From NCBI GenBank assembly GCA_036365515.1, contig CM070875.1, positions 103,954,628-104,018,627 of the forward strand: 64,000 bases of DNA. The letters are read 5' to 3'. This DNA is from Torymus aiolomorphi (Eukaryota > Arthropoda > Insecta > Hymenoptera > Torymidae). Shown one piece after another: positions 1-10,987 of the stretch. Each line of letters starts with the position of its first letter. Position 1 is the stretch's first letter. Both the position numbers and the translations under genes were made by a program. The notes below the pieces were generated by a model that was not told where the DNA came from, made no database searches, and saw nothing but the letters and a program-made list of their open reading frames with translations.

Positions 1-3000
1 CTCGTAAATGTTGACGTTCATGATTTCATAGATCAAGCTGTCTGTATTGGTGTATAGAATTTTACAGTTGTCACCCACACGGGTTTTCATGTATTCATAA
101 TGGAATCTATACACAAGCGTTTTTGATAAATCCAAAACACTGAATCCTACATAAATAGTTTTTCTGATAGATATTTCAGTGCGTAGAAGTTGTATAGCCA
201 CAAGGTTCTTGTCAAACACGTCGCAGCTATGAAAATTAGGTTTTGCGATGCATGCTTCAGCGACCTTCTCATCGGTTTACTAATTTCACGTCAACTCGTT
301 TTCTCTCGTTTTCCATAGTTTTTCTGTAAACGGCATTGTTAAAAAGTTTGAATAACATTTTTTCAAACTCATTTTCTGCTTCTTTTCTTTTAGCACTGTT
401 TAAATCTATATACTTTTTAAGCCATGGGCGTTGCTTAAATTTTATGGCCCGATGAACTTTAGCCAATATTAAACCATGCTTCAACGCCTGCTTCAGTGCT
501 CTATAGTGAAGTACATAACGTTCTTTGTTGTGAAGCGTAGTCATAAGTTTCTTCTGTTTAGAACCAGGAGGCGCCATGTGCTCAGCACAGAATAGCAGGT
601 CTTTGTGAGCATCATGGAGTGTTTCGGGGTACTTCAAGTCCACTTCAACAAAGTATCCAAAGTCACAGTCGTCAGGGATGTCGAAGAAGTTTGGGTCATT
701 CACATTCTTCACCCATTCAAAGCCTTCATATGGTAAGGACTCAGTCATTGCCCATCCATATAAATTGTTGACATCATAATACATGAGATATTTTTCTTCC
801 TCGTCAACATTATAACTTTCGCTCACGTATGGATTATTCGCTTTGGCGTAGCGATTACAGGATTGACTAATTCCTCCCCGTATACCACGTTCGATGAACA
901 TCAGTATGTCAATATCTGTGAGAAGCTCTAGTTGTACCTATTAAAATATACAAATATATAAATAAATAAAACATATGAGTATACATATATATACAATCTA
1001 TACCTCAGTGTACTTTAGCATTGCGTCCCACGTTAATCCAGGTGTCGTATAGTAATGAGTAGGATCCAAACCATAAGCCTGAAGACAGTTCTTTCTGAAA
1101 TTTTCGAAAACTTCAGCCAATAGTATTACATCGGTCTTCAGATACAAGTCCGAATATTGTCGAAGATCTTGAATGTTGAACATCTGCCATACTTTTTCGG
1201 CATGTTCATAATGATCATCGCTGACATGACTTTGATACAAGCTACTGAAGAAATCATCTTTTGAATGAAGATTGAATTCTTTGAGTTTTTCGAATGATGA
1301 AACGTAATCATATGGGAAAACTCCTTTTCTCTTCAATAGCATGATCTGTTCAATAGAGAATCCGTCATCTTGTTTAAAAGATTTTTCAAGAATAGAAAGA
1401 TTCTCTAAATATGACGCTAACTTGTCCAAGGAAGAAGCCATAAACCTGAATGAATCGATGAACCACAGGTTTATGTCTGTACCTTCCACAAACTTAGTAA
1501 AAGATATATATCTTGCTTTAGTTTGCGGTAACAAATAAAGTCGACCAGCAAAACAGGTTGCGACCTCTTTAATAAAGAGATGTGAGTCATAACCACTTTA
1601 ATTGTGGAAAACTATGGGAATAGTTCTTGAATCTTGATAGCTAATATTGCAGGAGCTATGTGCAGGACCTCGGTATCTGTAAATCATATAATTTATCAAT
1701 ATTTATTTATAAAATTTTAGTAAAAAAAAGATATAATTAAATACTCACTTTCCCGTGAAGTGGCAGTGATCGCGAACTTTCTGGTCCGTTTCAGTAAATG
1801 ATTTCTGACAAATATGACATAGTTGAGCATTCCTAAACTGAATTTTTTCCGGAAGCGTCACATCTTTCATAGGCTTTGGATTCTTTTACACTTCTTCTAA
1901 TTTTAGTGCCAGGGAGTGAAGAATCATCACGAACCACTTAGCAGGAGAATCGTCTTCTTCTTTTTCTCGCCTATAGCATTTATACTCCGACGAGCTGTCG
2001 TCATAGCTACATTTTACAAAGAAGCCTGCACTAAATGGCTCATGGTGCTGATAAACACGTTCGTGATCATGGGCTTGCTTCAGTAAACACTCAAAATCTG
2101 CGTAAATAATGAATGGTACTTGATTCTTATTGGAAAAGTTCTTAAACTGTAATATATTATCCTTTTTTGTAGGAAGTAGAATTTTACATTTATTTATTTC
2201 TGAACAGTCAATAGCATGCTTTGTTAGCTTTTCGTTTGACCAGAAAAAATGCAGACATCTGTCGCAGATGTAAGTTTTGTGCTCATAAGCAGACACCTGA
2301 CTTCGTACGAGTCTTGATAAATTTTTTATCCATAGATAGTGATTTTTAAATACTATGTCAGTGTCGTCAAGAGGCTCGTCATCTCCCTCCTCGTCTACAT
2401 AATGAGTTTCGACAAGAAGTAAATTGACATGTTTTTCTTTCTTGCAAGATGTCAAGTAGCGCGGTAAGACGTCAAAAATGTTTCCTTTTTTCTTCAAATA
2501 ATAGACATTTACCGATACATCATTTTGTTTCTCGAATTTGTTAATTTGTTTAGGATCTACAGGAAATTCAATTTCCTGAAAGTTAAATTCATCTTTATAC
2601 GAAACATATGACGATACTCGATTTGAATTTATACTAACAGGATGTAATGCTGATAGAATAGCCCATTTAAAACACTCATCATCATCATTTTTAACGTTGA
2701 TGCAAGCCTCTTTTTTCTTGATAAATGGAGGTAATTCTATATACGTGCTTCCCCTCATTGGATTAAACTTACAAATATTTATAACTAAATTTAAAATAGA
2801 TTTAAGTGACCAGTCTGATTCTCGCTCTTGGAATTCTTCCATTTGCACGTCGATAGGGTGCTGCAAATTCACAACAAACCACTCATTTAAGTCAGTTGAT
2901 AAATATATCGGCGTTGTCTTTGTATTAAAGTACATGATGTCCGTAGTTTCTTCGTCATTTTTCATCAATCCATATTCAGCTGCCAGAACTGTGTTAACTT

Positions 3001-3414
3001 TCAGAGCAGAATGCTTCTTAAGAGCTTCATTTACTTTAAGAATAAACTGTTTTTCAGCATCTCTCATGAAAGTTAATAGGTCGAGATGTTTTAAATTGGT
3101 TATCGCGCCTATTCTTATTCTATTTTCAAAAACCGAATGAATATTATCCCACACAACATTATCTTGTAACTCGCGGTCTACTCGACGTTCACATAACAAG
3201 TGTCGAACAGTGGTAAGAGAGCAATAGCGGCTTGAAGTTTTTGCTTGTCAGATATTTTTAAATTACTTAATGAATATTGAGTTGATTGTATAGCATTATA
3301 ACAGTACTCCAACCAAGTATCAATGTCGTTTTCATCGACGTCACCAGTCAAAGATGCTTGATATAACTTCCATAGCTTATTAGCAGTCTCTCTTAAGTGC
3401 TCAGCCATTTTCAA
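1..3414 (-). pseudogene. Protein-primed type B DNA polymerase (Polinton/adintovirus-like), decayed, 5' end complete, 3' end off window
   Basis: A replicative family-B polymerase of virus-like mobile DNA. Read right to left: an N-terminal region (3414-3178), a C2H2-like finger and exonuclease motif YADFECLL (about 2100), an HNH-like CHIC...DHCHFTG segment (1755-1835), exonuclease III YSDLYLKTD (about 1140), polymerase motif [11 protein letters not shown] (about 775), motif [12 protein letters not shown] (about 325) and motif C YTNTDS (about 60). Two introns fit GT-AG rules: 1748-1677 and 1003-938. Lesions: a frameshift near 3195, in-frame TAA at 1886-1888 and TAA at 1598-1600, and a stop plus indel just after 269. 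Motif C has Asn where the family has its first catalytic Asp, and motif B has Arg where Gly is usual. Family is sure; the exact element class (adintovirus or Polinton) is inference. Confidence 0.88.
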
Positions 3415-3850
3415 CTGCTTCAGATGACTTCAAGATAAGAAATGAGTTTTGCAAGTCTCAGTGCCTCCTTTTAAAGAGAAGATATTGATTAGTTAGCGAG
3501 AGGTGGCATCACTCGATATATTTTTGAACTAGAATATTCGACTGCTGTGAGCAGTAGACTAATTCTTTTTTTCTTCCAAGCACAACTTCTTTATTTGTAA
3601 GCGAATTTGACGGCTGCTAATATGATGAGAAAAAACCACTCATGTAAACTTTAGATGTTGCTTCGACAGCTCGGAGCAGCGAACTGACTTCCCTCTCAAA
3701 TGCAGCTCCTTTTATATTAAAATTACAGGGAGAAATCAATCGTAATTGATTGTGAGCAGCACGGAGGGGATGACTTAGCTGTGTATAAAAAAGGTGAATG
3801 AAGCTCCAAGCCTCATTCGCTTCTCCGCTCTCGTTCAAGAAGTCATAACA
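3415..3850. promoter_or_regulatory. Cluster of TATA/initiator core promoters upstream of the polymerase
   Basis: Minus strand: TATAAAAG at 3716-3709 with TCAGT at 3687-3683, about 31 bp apart, and a TTTAAAAG variant near 3476-3469 with TCATTT about 30 bp on, just ahead of the polymerase start at 3414. Plus strand: TATAAAAA at 3784-3791 with TCATTC at 3813-3818. TATA plus TCAGT/TCATT at about 30 bp is the arthropod core promoter arrangement. Which transcripts are made is not visible; the 3784 promoter points right into sequence with no clear ORF. Confidence 0.55.
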
Positions 3851-3975
3851 GTTGCAGCAATCGCAGCGGTTGCAGCGGTTGCAGCGGTCGCAGCGGTCGC
3901 AGCGTCGTAGCAGTCACAGCGGTCGAAGCGGTCGCAGCGTTTTCAGCGGTCGCAGTAGTCGCAGCAGCAATCGTT
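3851..3975. repeat. GC-rich 9-bp minisatellite
   Basis: About a dozen imperfect copies of GCAGCGGTC or GCAGCGGTT in tandem, contrasting with AT-rich flanks. It lies between the polymerase promoters and the 4.88-kb mini-gene. It could be part of the terminal region of the virus-like element, but I see no matching inverted copy. Confidence 0.85.
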
Positions 3976-4619
3976 GAACCTCAAAGGCTTAATAAATCAT
4001 CGTTGAAAGACGCAGCGCAGAATGGTTTTACGCAAAATATGTTTGATTGAGCACACATAAGGAGTTACATAACGCGTGAAAACCTTAACATAGATAGTAT
4101 AGAAAGCGCTCATAATCAACCAACGGGAAAGATTTGCTGAGAAAGCAAACATATACAAACAGTTAAATGTATGTAACACTGCTCAGAAATTCTTATATTC
4201 ATGCTTACATATAGACATATGAGAATAAAATATTTTATGATGTTATTCAAAATCAGTAAATATTACAAAGAGAGTATAAACAATAACATTAAAAAGAGCA
4301 TAAAACATATATTACACACAAATAGCTTCTCTAATCAAATAATTTATCTGCCTATGAATTTAACACAAGTTTAACAACTTATTAGTATATTGAGAAAATA
4401 GTAATGGTTACTGAGCTCACTGAATATTATTAATTACTATAAACTTCAATGATTAACAAATCAAGTTAGAAAACGTTATATGTTAGTAAGCGAAATATTG
4501 TTAAATATGTTTAGACGTGTGCGGAAGCATAATACATATGCATTCCAAAGCATAATACATTTGTATATATAAGTATATTCAAGCGTATTACATATATATG
4601 CATATTTTAACTGCTCCGA
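3976..4619. other. AT-rich stretch without a recognised gene
   Basis: Short ORFs here have no recognisable domain and no codon-level structure. Several TATATA-like words occur. I see no mobile-element ends. Confidence 0.5.
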
Positions 4620-4620
4620 A

Positions 4621-4660
<40 letters not shown>
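4620..4660. repeat. (GA)n microsatellite
   Basis: About 20 AG dinucleotides, interrupted once by a C. Confidence 0.95.
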
Positions 4661-4665
<5 letters not shown>

Positions 4666-4796
4666 CTTTACTGACAGCGATGACGTGGTGCGTTAAAGAG
4701 TGATAGCGGGGAGGCACTCTCGTGAAATGACGAACGCTATCGCACGCTCGTTATATTTATAACTTCAGTCGCTCTGCCCCCTCCATGAATTTTCGT

Positions 4797-4876
4797 CCAA
4801 TCAGCGCGCGAGCGGTGGCGCCGGCACGCGAGTCGATTGTATAAAAGACGGCACGTTTGCGAGTTCCAACTCCAGT
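4797..4876 (+). promoter_or_regulatory. CCAAT/TATA promoter of the 4.88-kb mini-gene
   Basis: CCAAT at 4797-4801, TATAAAAG at 4840-4847 and an initiator-like TCCAGT at 4871-4876 directly before the ATG at 4877. If transcription starts about 31 bp after the TATA box, the 5' leader is only a few bases long. A TGACGTGG (CRE-like) word lies near 4683. Confidence 0.6.
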
Positions 4877-5217
4877 ATGGAAAAGACTTCAATAAGCAAC
4901 GAGGAGCTGATCCAACGTTATTTGGCGGCGTTGGAGGATTGGGGTGCTGTGGAGGAGATTAACCTTAGTGGTTGGTCTCCTTCCTATTCCCCAGGACCAA
5001 CACCACCGGTACCAGAGCTCGTACCGGCTCCACCATTGGAATGGTTGGGCGGCAGGACGCTATCACCGGACCCAGCATCGCAAATACCGTCGAGCTCCCC
5101 GCTCAAATTTGATGCGTGGCTCATGGCGCAGTACCAGTGGCAGAGGACATCAATGTCGGCGAAATCGAGGCAGTGGACACTGAGGCTAGTGTGCTAGAGT
5201 CTTCGCCTGACATATAA
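4877..5217 (+). pseudogene. Small proline-rich protein of unknown function, probable frameshift
   Basis: I do not recognise this protein. The ATG frame (4877-5197) starts MEKTSISNEELIQRYLAALE, an acidic helical start, followed by a Pro-rich middle (PGPTPPVPELVPAPP). Near 5110 the reading probably shifts: the next frame continues with an acidic tail (GEIEAVDTEASVLESSPDI) ending at TAA 5215-5217, whereas the ATG frame ends in an unconvincing basic tail. A TATA promoter lies just upstream and an AATAAA signal at 5344-5349, so this is a compact unit of about 0.5 kb. It is transcribed away from the decayed polymerase and may be an early or accessory gene of the same virus-like element (inference). 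Confidence 0.5.
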
Positions 5218-5343
5218 ATGGAGACGTCTATTTAAAAAACAATCGGCCATTTTCAGGGCCACAAATATTTCAAACGTTGAATAATTATTTATATTTTAAT
5301 TCATATTTTTTTCTTTCCGCGCTTATAGTTATAATTTATTCAG

Positions 5344-5349
5344 AATAAA
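5344..5349 (+). terminator. AATAAA polyadenylation signal
   Basis: AATAAA about 130 bp after the mini-gene stop, in an AT-rich 3' region. Confidence 0.5.
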
Positions 5350-5922
5350 AAACTTTCAATATTTTGATGAAATATTAGTTGTTTTTTCTTCTGAAAAATT
5401 ATGAGTTAAAATTATTAATACGGACTGTTGCATATAATCAATCGGCCTTTTTCAGAGTAAAAATACTATTAATTTTTAACTTCTGCTTCGTTGAGAACAA
5501 ATTTTTTCAACATCGATGAACCGCTCGCTGCAAAGCTCGCCATTGGTATCACATTTCTTTTCATGTTAATAGTTTAATTAACATAAACCTGATACATGAA
5601 CTTAATATAGCTAATGAAAGTCATATAAATTTAAAAATTGTTTCTGAATTCAGTAAATAGATCGAACTTGCTGTGACCAGACCAACTATCCAATAATAAA
5701 ACAAACTTGTTATCTTTAACATAAGGTTTTAATATACTTTCAGTATATTGGGTAATATACAAATAAGTTTCCGCCGTTTTCAAGAGATAGCTCCACCGAC
5801 AAGATTACTTTGAAATCGTCAGATGTAAAATATCATATAGAAAGTTTGGACACCTGGCAACAACATAACCTTAAAATACTATTGACTTTGTATTGGCAGT
5901 ATACATTTTTTTTTGTTCGAAA

Positions 5923-6955
5923 ATGTCAAGTTTTGTACCGAATAAGCGTTATTTGCGAGAAGTTTTGATTTATTTATTTCATTTAAAGAAATCTGCTGCT
6001 GAGGCGCATCGGTCGCTTGTAGAAGTTTACGGTGATGCTGCTTTAAGTGAGAGGAGTTGTCGTGAGTGGTTTCAAAAGTTTGAAAACGGCGAGTTTGACG
6101 TGGAAGACAAGGAGCGCGAAGGAAGGCCAGTCAAGTTTGAAGACGCTGAGTTAGAGGCATTATTGGACCAAGACTCATGCCAAACTGAAGAGCAGCTCGT
6201 AGAAAGCTTGGGAGTGACTCAACAAGCGATTTCACACCGTCTCAAGACCATTGGTATCGTACAAAAGCAAGGAAATTGGTTTCCGCATGAACTGAAACCC
6301 AGAGACGCCGAGCGCCGTCTTTTCACGTGCGAACAACTTCTCCAAAGACAAAGTCGAAAGGGTTTTTTGCATCGAATAGTGACGGGAGATGAAAAGTGGA
6401 TCCACTACGATAACTCAAAGCGTAGGAAATCATGGGGTAAGCCCGGCCATGTACCAACTTCAACGGCCAAACCGAATATTTATGGCAAAAAGTTAATATT
6501 GTGCATTTGGTGGGATCGGCTCGGAGTAATCTATTACGAGCTACTCCAGCCTAACGAAACTATCACTGGAGAACTCTGCTCAATTGCAACAGCAACTGTT
6601 GCAATTGAGCAGAGAATTGAAGCTTAAATATGCCAAAAGACATGACAAAGTGATTTTTCAGCACGACAACGCTCGGCCACATGTTGCAAAAGTCGTCAAG
6701 GATACTTTGGCCGCTTTACGGGATGTCTTACCCCACCCGCCGTATTCACCAGACATTGCTCCTTCGGACTACCACTTGTTCCGGTCGATGGCTCACGCCC
6801 TAGTCAAGCAGCACTTCACTTCTTACGAAGAAGCCAAAAATTGGGTCGATTCATGGGTAGCCTCAAAAGATGAAGAGTTTTTTCGACGTGGCATCCGAAT
6901 GCTGCCAGAAAGATGGCAAAAAGTAGTAGCCAATGACGGACAATATTTTGAATAA
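5923..6955 (+). pseudogene. mariner transposase (DD34D), frameshifted
   Basis: Cut-and-paste DNA transposase. Start chosen at the ATG 5923 (MSSFVPNKRYLREVL). An N-terminal helix-turn-helix pair contains SERSCREWFQKF and TQQAISHRLKTIGI, then the linker WFPHELKPRD. Catalytic residues: Asp in TGDEKWIHYDN (about 6390), Asp in FQHDNARPH (about 6665) and Asp in PYSPDIAPSDYHLF (about 6770), matching the mariner D,D34D pattern. The first frame ends at 6627 and the second frame carries the C-terminal half to 6955. The break coincides with the palindrome at 6574-6614. All three catalytic Asp codons are kept, so only the frame is lost. Confidence 0.92.
6574..6614. repeat. 41-bp palindrome at the transposase frameshift
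   Basis: CTCTGCTCAATTGCAAC, a 7-base spacer, then its exact reverse complement. The transposase changes frame exactly here, which suggests a template-switch event. Confidence 0.85.
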
Positions 6956-7053
6956 AATGTAACGTATATTTTTTTACAATTAATTGATAATTTTTATAAA
7001 AAAAACGGCGGAAACTTATTTGTATTTACAATACTTTTGGAATAACTGGGAAT

Positions 7054-7899
7054 TTAGTTTCCCTGATATTGAACAAGTAAGGAAAACATTGCCGAATTCT
7101 GCAGTAAGTTGATAAATTCTTTTTGCACTTGAGGACCAAAGCTTCCTGTTTGCTCTTGCATACACAAAAACACTTTCAACAACAATATTCCAGATGCAGT
7201 CAAGGTATACTGTACTGTGTAAGAATGGGATATTGTATTAATATCTCCTGCATTAACTTCCACTCGTTTTTGCCCACGAAACGTCAAAGTACGATTAAAA
7301 GGAATGCAGTGTTCACACCCTGACTGATCAGTGTTTAAAACGTAGTCTGAATCGTATGATTTAATCAATTCAGAGCACTCCTGTTGAAATTTCTGAGCGT
7401 CTTATAACACTTTCTCGAAAGACTTTACTTCAGGAGGTTTCATGAATCTAGTTATTTTACGTTGGCCAATGTGAAACATTCGCTTAAATCTCGCAATCCA
7501 AGAAGAAGCTGCAATAAAGATAAATTTATCAGATAAGTGTTGAAATGCTCTTTGCATAGCCATTTCTTGCAGATTGCGAGTTGTTGTAAGCTTTTTGTTG
7601 TCTAATGCCTCAATAAAGCGATCCAAAGTCCATTTTGTGATTGCGTATTGTTTATAAAATACAGTACCACCCTCTCGTACTTGATTCTTCCATCGAGTCA
7701 ACTCATCTTTTCTTACTAAAGCAGAGCAGCCATATTTATGTAATGTTGACAAACTCCAATTAGGATGCGCATCAGCTACTTTAATAATTCTGATCTTTTC
7801 ATCCAGTGGAATAGTTGAAAATTTTGATCGTTTCATATCTGGTTCAAATAATGAACCGGATGGTGGTAAATTTGATTGTGAACTTTCTTCATTAGACAC
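7054..7899 (-). pseudogene. Tigger/pogo-like (CENP-B/Tc5 HTH plus DDE) transposase, truncated
   Basis: N-terminal Ser-rich leader, then a helix-turn-helix segment (IPLDEKIRIIKVADAHPNWS) and a second CENP-B-like HTH (TLDRFIEALDNKKLTTTRN..SSWIARFKRMFHIGQRK). After an in-frame TAA at 7400-7402 the same frame enters the DDE core (VLNTDQSGCEHC..NRTLTFRGQKRVEV). Reading ends at 7054 before the later catalytic residues, so the copy is 3'-truncated. A good splice acceptor (TTTCTATTTCAG) precedes the MSNEESSQS start at 7899. The superfamily is moderately sure; related jerky-like proteins share this layout. Confidence 0.65.
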
Positions 7900-8099
7900 T
7901 GAAATAGAAAAATTTCTAAATTATTTTTAACTTACTAAAAGAATCCAGCTGCTTGCATTTCTATTTCATACGGAGATCATGATTATAGTAACCCAGAAAA
8001 TGATTAAAGAAAATCTTTGTATCAAAGAAAAGAATTGAGATGACTGTGATCAATAATGTAATTTAAGTTTCGTAATAAAAAATTGATATTTCAATTTCA

Positions 8100-8470
8100 A
8101 TATTTCAAAGGTACAATTTTGCTTGAGTAGAAATCAAATTGAAAATAGGCCAGAATGGAAATAATAAATGTAATAAAATGATGTAATTGTATGAAAATGT
8201 AAGAAAATATATAAAACTGTATGAAACCATTGATTTTCGGACATTGATTTCACGGTTTTATACACTTTTTTTACATATTCTTACATTTTTATGTTTCCTT
8301 CTGAATATGGCTAATTTTTCCAAATTAGTCTGCAAAAACAAATTATAAAAAAATGAAGAAAAGGTAAAAAAATATTAGAAAACATAAGAAAATATAAGAA
8401 AATGTATAAAAATGTAAACTATTACATATATTCTTACATTTATATACACTTTTATACACTAGTAGTATAT
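8100..8470. repeat. AT-rich array of degenerate words (ATGTAAGAAAATATA type)
   Basis: Repeated short words such as TGTATGAAAATGTAAGAAAATATATAAAA and their complements (TTTTATACAC, TTCTTACATTTTTATG) on both sides of a centre near 8235-8270. No gene. Its make-up recalls the CCCT-ended repeats near 21.8 and 24.8 kb, but I cannot place its ends. Confidence 0.45.
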
Positions 8471-8561
8471 CCCGCGCTATGGGCCGTCACAACAAACCTG
8501 ACCTTGACAGCCGGCGCCAGCCGGGGTCAAAGTTCGGGATGCTGACGGCGCATAGCGTGGG
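8470..8561. repeat. GC-rich hairpin (CCCGCGCTATG...)
   Basis: CCCGCGCTATGGGCCGTCA (8470-8488) pairs with TGACGGCGCATAGCGTGGG (about 8542-8560) with a few mismatches, enclosing GCCGGCGCCAGCCGG, itself self-complementary. Sharp GC island in AT-rich DNA. Confidence 0.6.
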
Positions 8562-8574
8562 GACAGACGCGAGA

Positions 8575-8775
8575 GCGAAAGAAAGCTCACAGATGATCTC
8601 ATCCACATTATTTTGACTTTTAAATTACATATGAAAAAAATTTTTTCTCGAGGAACGTCTCGAGAGAAGGGAGTTGAAATTGTTTTTCTTTTTTATTTAA
8701 TCGTACGACACTGCGGAATTTTGCTGATTAATGAAAAAATGTCACGTACATCGAGTTGTAGCTGCACATTATTAT
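8575..8775. repeat. Dispersed repeat, copy 1 (TTTATTTAATCGTA...CTGATTAATGA)
   Basis: Shares TTTTTTATTTAATCGTACGA, GGAATTTTGCTGATTAATGA and TGTCACGTACATCGAGTTG with 15010-15180 and 15960-16050. The TTTCTCGAGGAA block lies before these words here and after them in the other two copies. No gene seen. Confidence 0.65.
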
Positions 8776-8817
8776 AGCTCTCCACTACCCAACAAATCAT
8801 TTTTAATGGACGAAAAC

Positions 8818-9095
<278 letters not shown>

Positions 9096-9126
9096 CACGA
9101 TTCATTAATATACGGTTAGTATTTTT

Positions 9127-9232
9127 ATTCTTTCTAATTAAAATTATGAATTAAGAAATTACAACATTTTTTTACATTCTTTTGTAAAATACTGTCATCA
9201 TTTCTTAATTCATAATTTTAATTAGAAAGAAT
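9127..9232. repeat. 33-bp perfect inverted repeat
   Basis: The arm at 9127-9159 (ATTCTTTCTAATTAAAATTA...) is exactly complementary to 9200-9232, with a 40-bp loop. A TA tract (about 9388-9407) follows. No coding sequence is associated. Confidence 0.9.
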
Positions 9233-9482
9233 TAAAAGAAAAGATGTAGTAGAAACCATTATGACTCTCTTGACATCATCCACAGCGACTTAATGGCTTT
9301 AGCGGCTGTGAAATAGTCATAACGGTTTCTTGTACAATTACATGTACACAAAATTTTTATAAATGTGTATCATACACACTACAACAAATATATATATATA
9401 TATATTATAAAATAATTACTATTATAAATTATATATAACATTTTTATTTCTTACCTTTTAATCATAGAGAAATCGAATGCGA

Positions 9483-10452
9483 TCACGCTTTTGTAACGAG
9501 AGCCCACTGATTTTCGGAAAAATAGAACAGGTAATACATAGGTGTGTTATGTTCGTGTTTCACAGAGATGCCTTGACCCTTTCGAGACCAAGACAAGGTT
9601 TCGAAGTTCACATGGTATAAGTTTTGCGCCTCGACTACCGTTGCCCGACACCATTGGTACACAGGATAATGATCCCGCCAAACCAAGAATTTTGCGATTG
9701 TGTTCACAAAGTGCGGCCAAATAAAAATCGGAAAATTACGGCGTCGACGCGCTTGAAATAATCGTTTTATTTGGCCACTATGTCTGGGAACACGCACACT
9801 TTCCCGAGGTAAACCGGCCTGTATATCTACACCATCACCAATTTTTATAGCTTCCTCGTCTGCGTTTGGCGCTGGTATTATGGTGTTAAATCACTGCTTG
9901 CATTTACGTGGAAGGGTTTTTTTTTAATTTGTTTATAGCAGAGTTTACCTTTTCGAGTCTTATATTTAAACGCATAATCTTTTTTCTGAAATTTCTCCGC
10001 TTATTTAGTAAAAAATTAAGGTTATTTTTATACACATTATTTTCGAATTTTTTCACGAGCTTTCTTAAAAGGTCAATATCTTCTCGATTTCCACGTAAGT
10101 CCTGCTTACCGAAACTTCTAAAATAATCCTCTTCACTCGTTCATTGTTGATACTCACTATTAACACTCGATACACATTCAGAAATACTGTAATTCACCTC
10201 TACATCGCTGTAATCACCGTCAACTTCAATTTCACTTTCTTCTGAAATATCGTCTATTTTAACGTCTGTAATGTCAATCTCCGCCCAATATCGACACTAT
10301 TGCGCGAACAAATCTCCTTAATTTTTATAAACTTTTTGTCTATATCAAAATTTTTACCAAAAAGAGAATAATACACTTTATAACACAGATTAAGCCAAAA
10401 ATAACGATTCTCGAAACGCGACCACCGCACCGATTGAATTTGTGATGGTTTA
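9483..10452 (-). pseudogene. Unrecognised decayed coding block
   Basis: I do not recognise this. Reading right to left, three protein-like stretches in shifting frames: a basic/aromatic part (QSVRWSRFENRYFWLNLCYK) to about 10270; after a frameshift, an acidic then coiled-coil part with one in-frame TGA (about 10270-9905); then a basic part (GQIKRLFQARRRRNFPIFIW, YPVYQWCRATVVEAQNLYHV) ending at 9483. Composition looks coding rather than random. The TTAA transposon at 10457 sits at its upstream edge, and the frame may continue beyond it at 13588-13680 (CDLRRCKMQETSLLNKPSQ across the rejoined TTAA site). Could be an old transposon gene or a host pseudogene. Confidence 0.4.
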
Positions 10453-10668
10453 TTAAGGGGACAAGCCATGGTTGAACCTGAAAAAAAAGCTATTGTATTA
10501 ATTCTTTAATAACAAAGCCAATATATAATTTTAAGAGTTCAAACTTTTTTTATTATTAAGTTATACAATTACCTATAATTTAAGACTACATCATCCAGAT
10601 GTTTAAGATTTTGGTCTTGCAGTCCATTAGATTAAGAAACCCTTCTGAATTAGAAACTGGCATGTCAT

Positions 10669-10987
10669 TGCCGCAGGAAATTTTTTTAACAAAGCAAGGC
10701 AGGGGTCTGGTTACTTAGGAGTACCTTTGTAGTTATACCAGTTATAGAAAATGTGAGCTACTTTTTTTTTAAAAAATTTTTAAAATTGTTTTTTAATGAA
10801 AAATATAATTTTTTTATGTTTTTTTTTATTAAAATTTCAATATTTTTTGTAATTTTATTTTATAATTTTTTTTCTAAAGCCTTTTTCAAAAAAGTACCTC
10901 ACATTTTCTATAACCAACACAATTTTAAAGATACTCCTAAATTTCCAAACCTCTAGCTTGCTTTATTTAAAAGAAATCCTGCGGCAA
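10669..10987. mobile_element. Foldback/MITE nested in the TTAA transposon
   Basis: Imperfect inverted arms of roughly 100 bp: TTGCCGCAGGAAATTTTTTT at 10669 and AAAAGAAATCCTGCGGCAA ending at 10987. GGTTATAGAAAATGTGAGGTA occurs in complementary form in both arms. The core is T-rich, with no ORF of note. Target duplication not resolved. Confidence 0.6.

Larger units (their letters stand above)
5760..7022 (+). mobile_element. mariner transposon, full length, TA target duplication
   Basis: Terminal inverted repeats CAAATAAGTTTCCGCCGTTTT (left, 5760 on) and its complement (right, ending 7022), flanked by TA at 5758-5759 and 7023-7024. Length is 1263 bp, normal for mariner. It carries one transposase gene in the plus direction, broken by a frameshift. 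Confidence 0.93.

Noticed and set aside
3851..3975. CRISPR-like array
   Set aside because: 9-bp units without spacers; an ordinary minisatellite in a eukaryotic context.
10753..10956. Phe-rich 67-codon ORF
   Set aside because: T-rich core of the foldback insertion.
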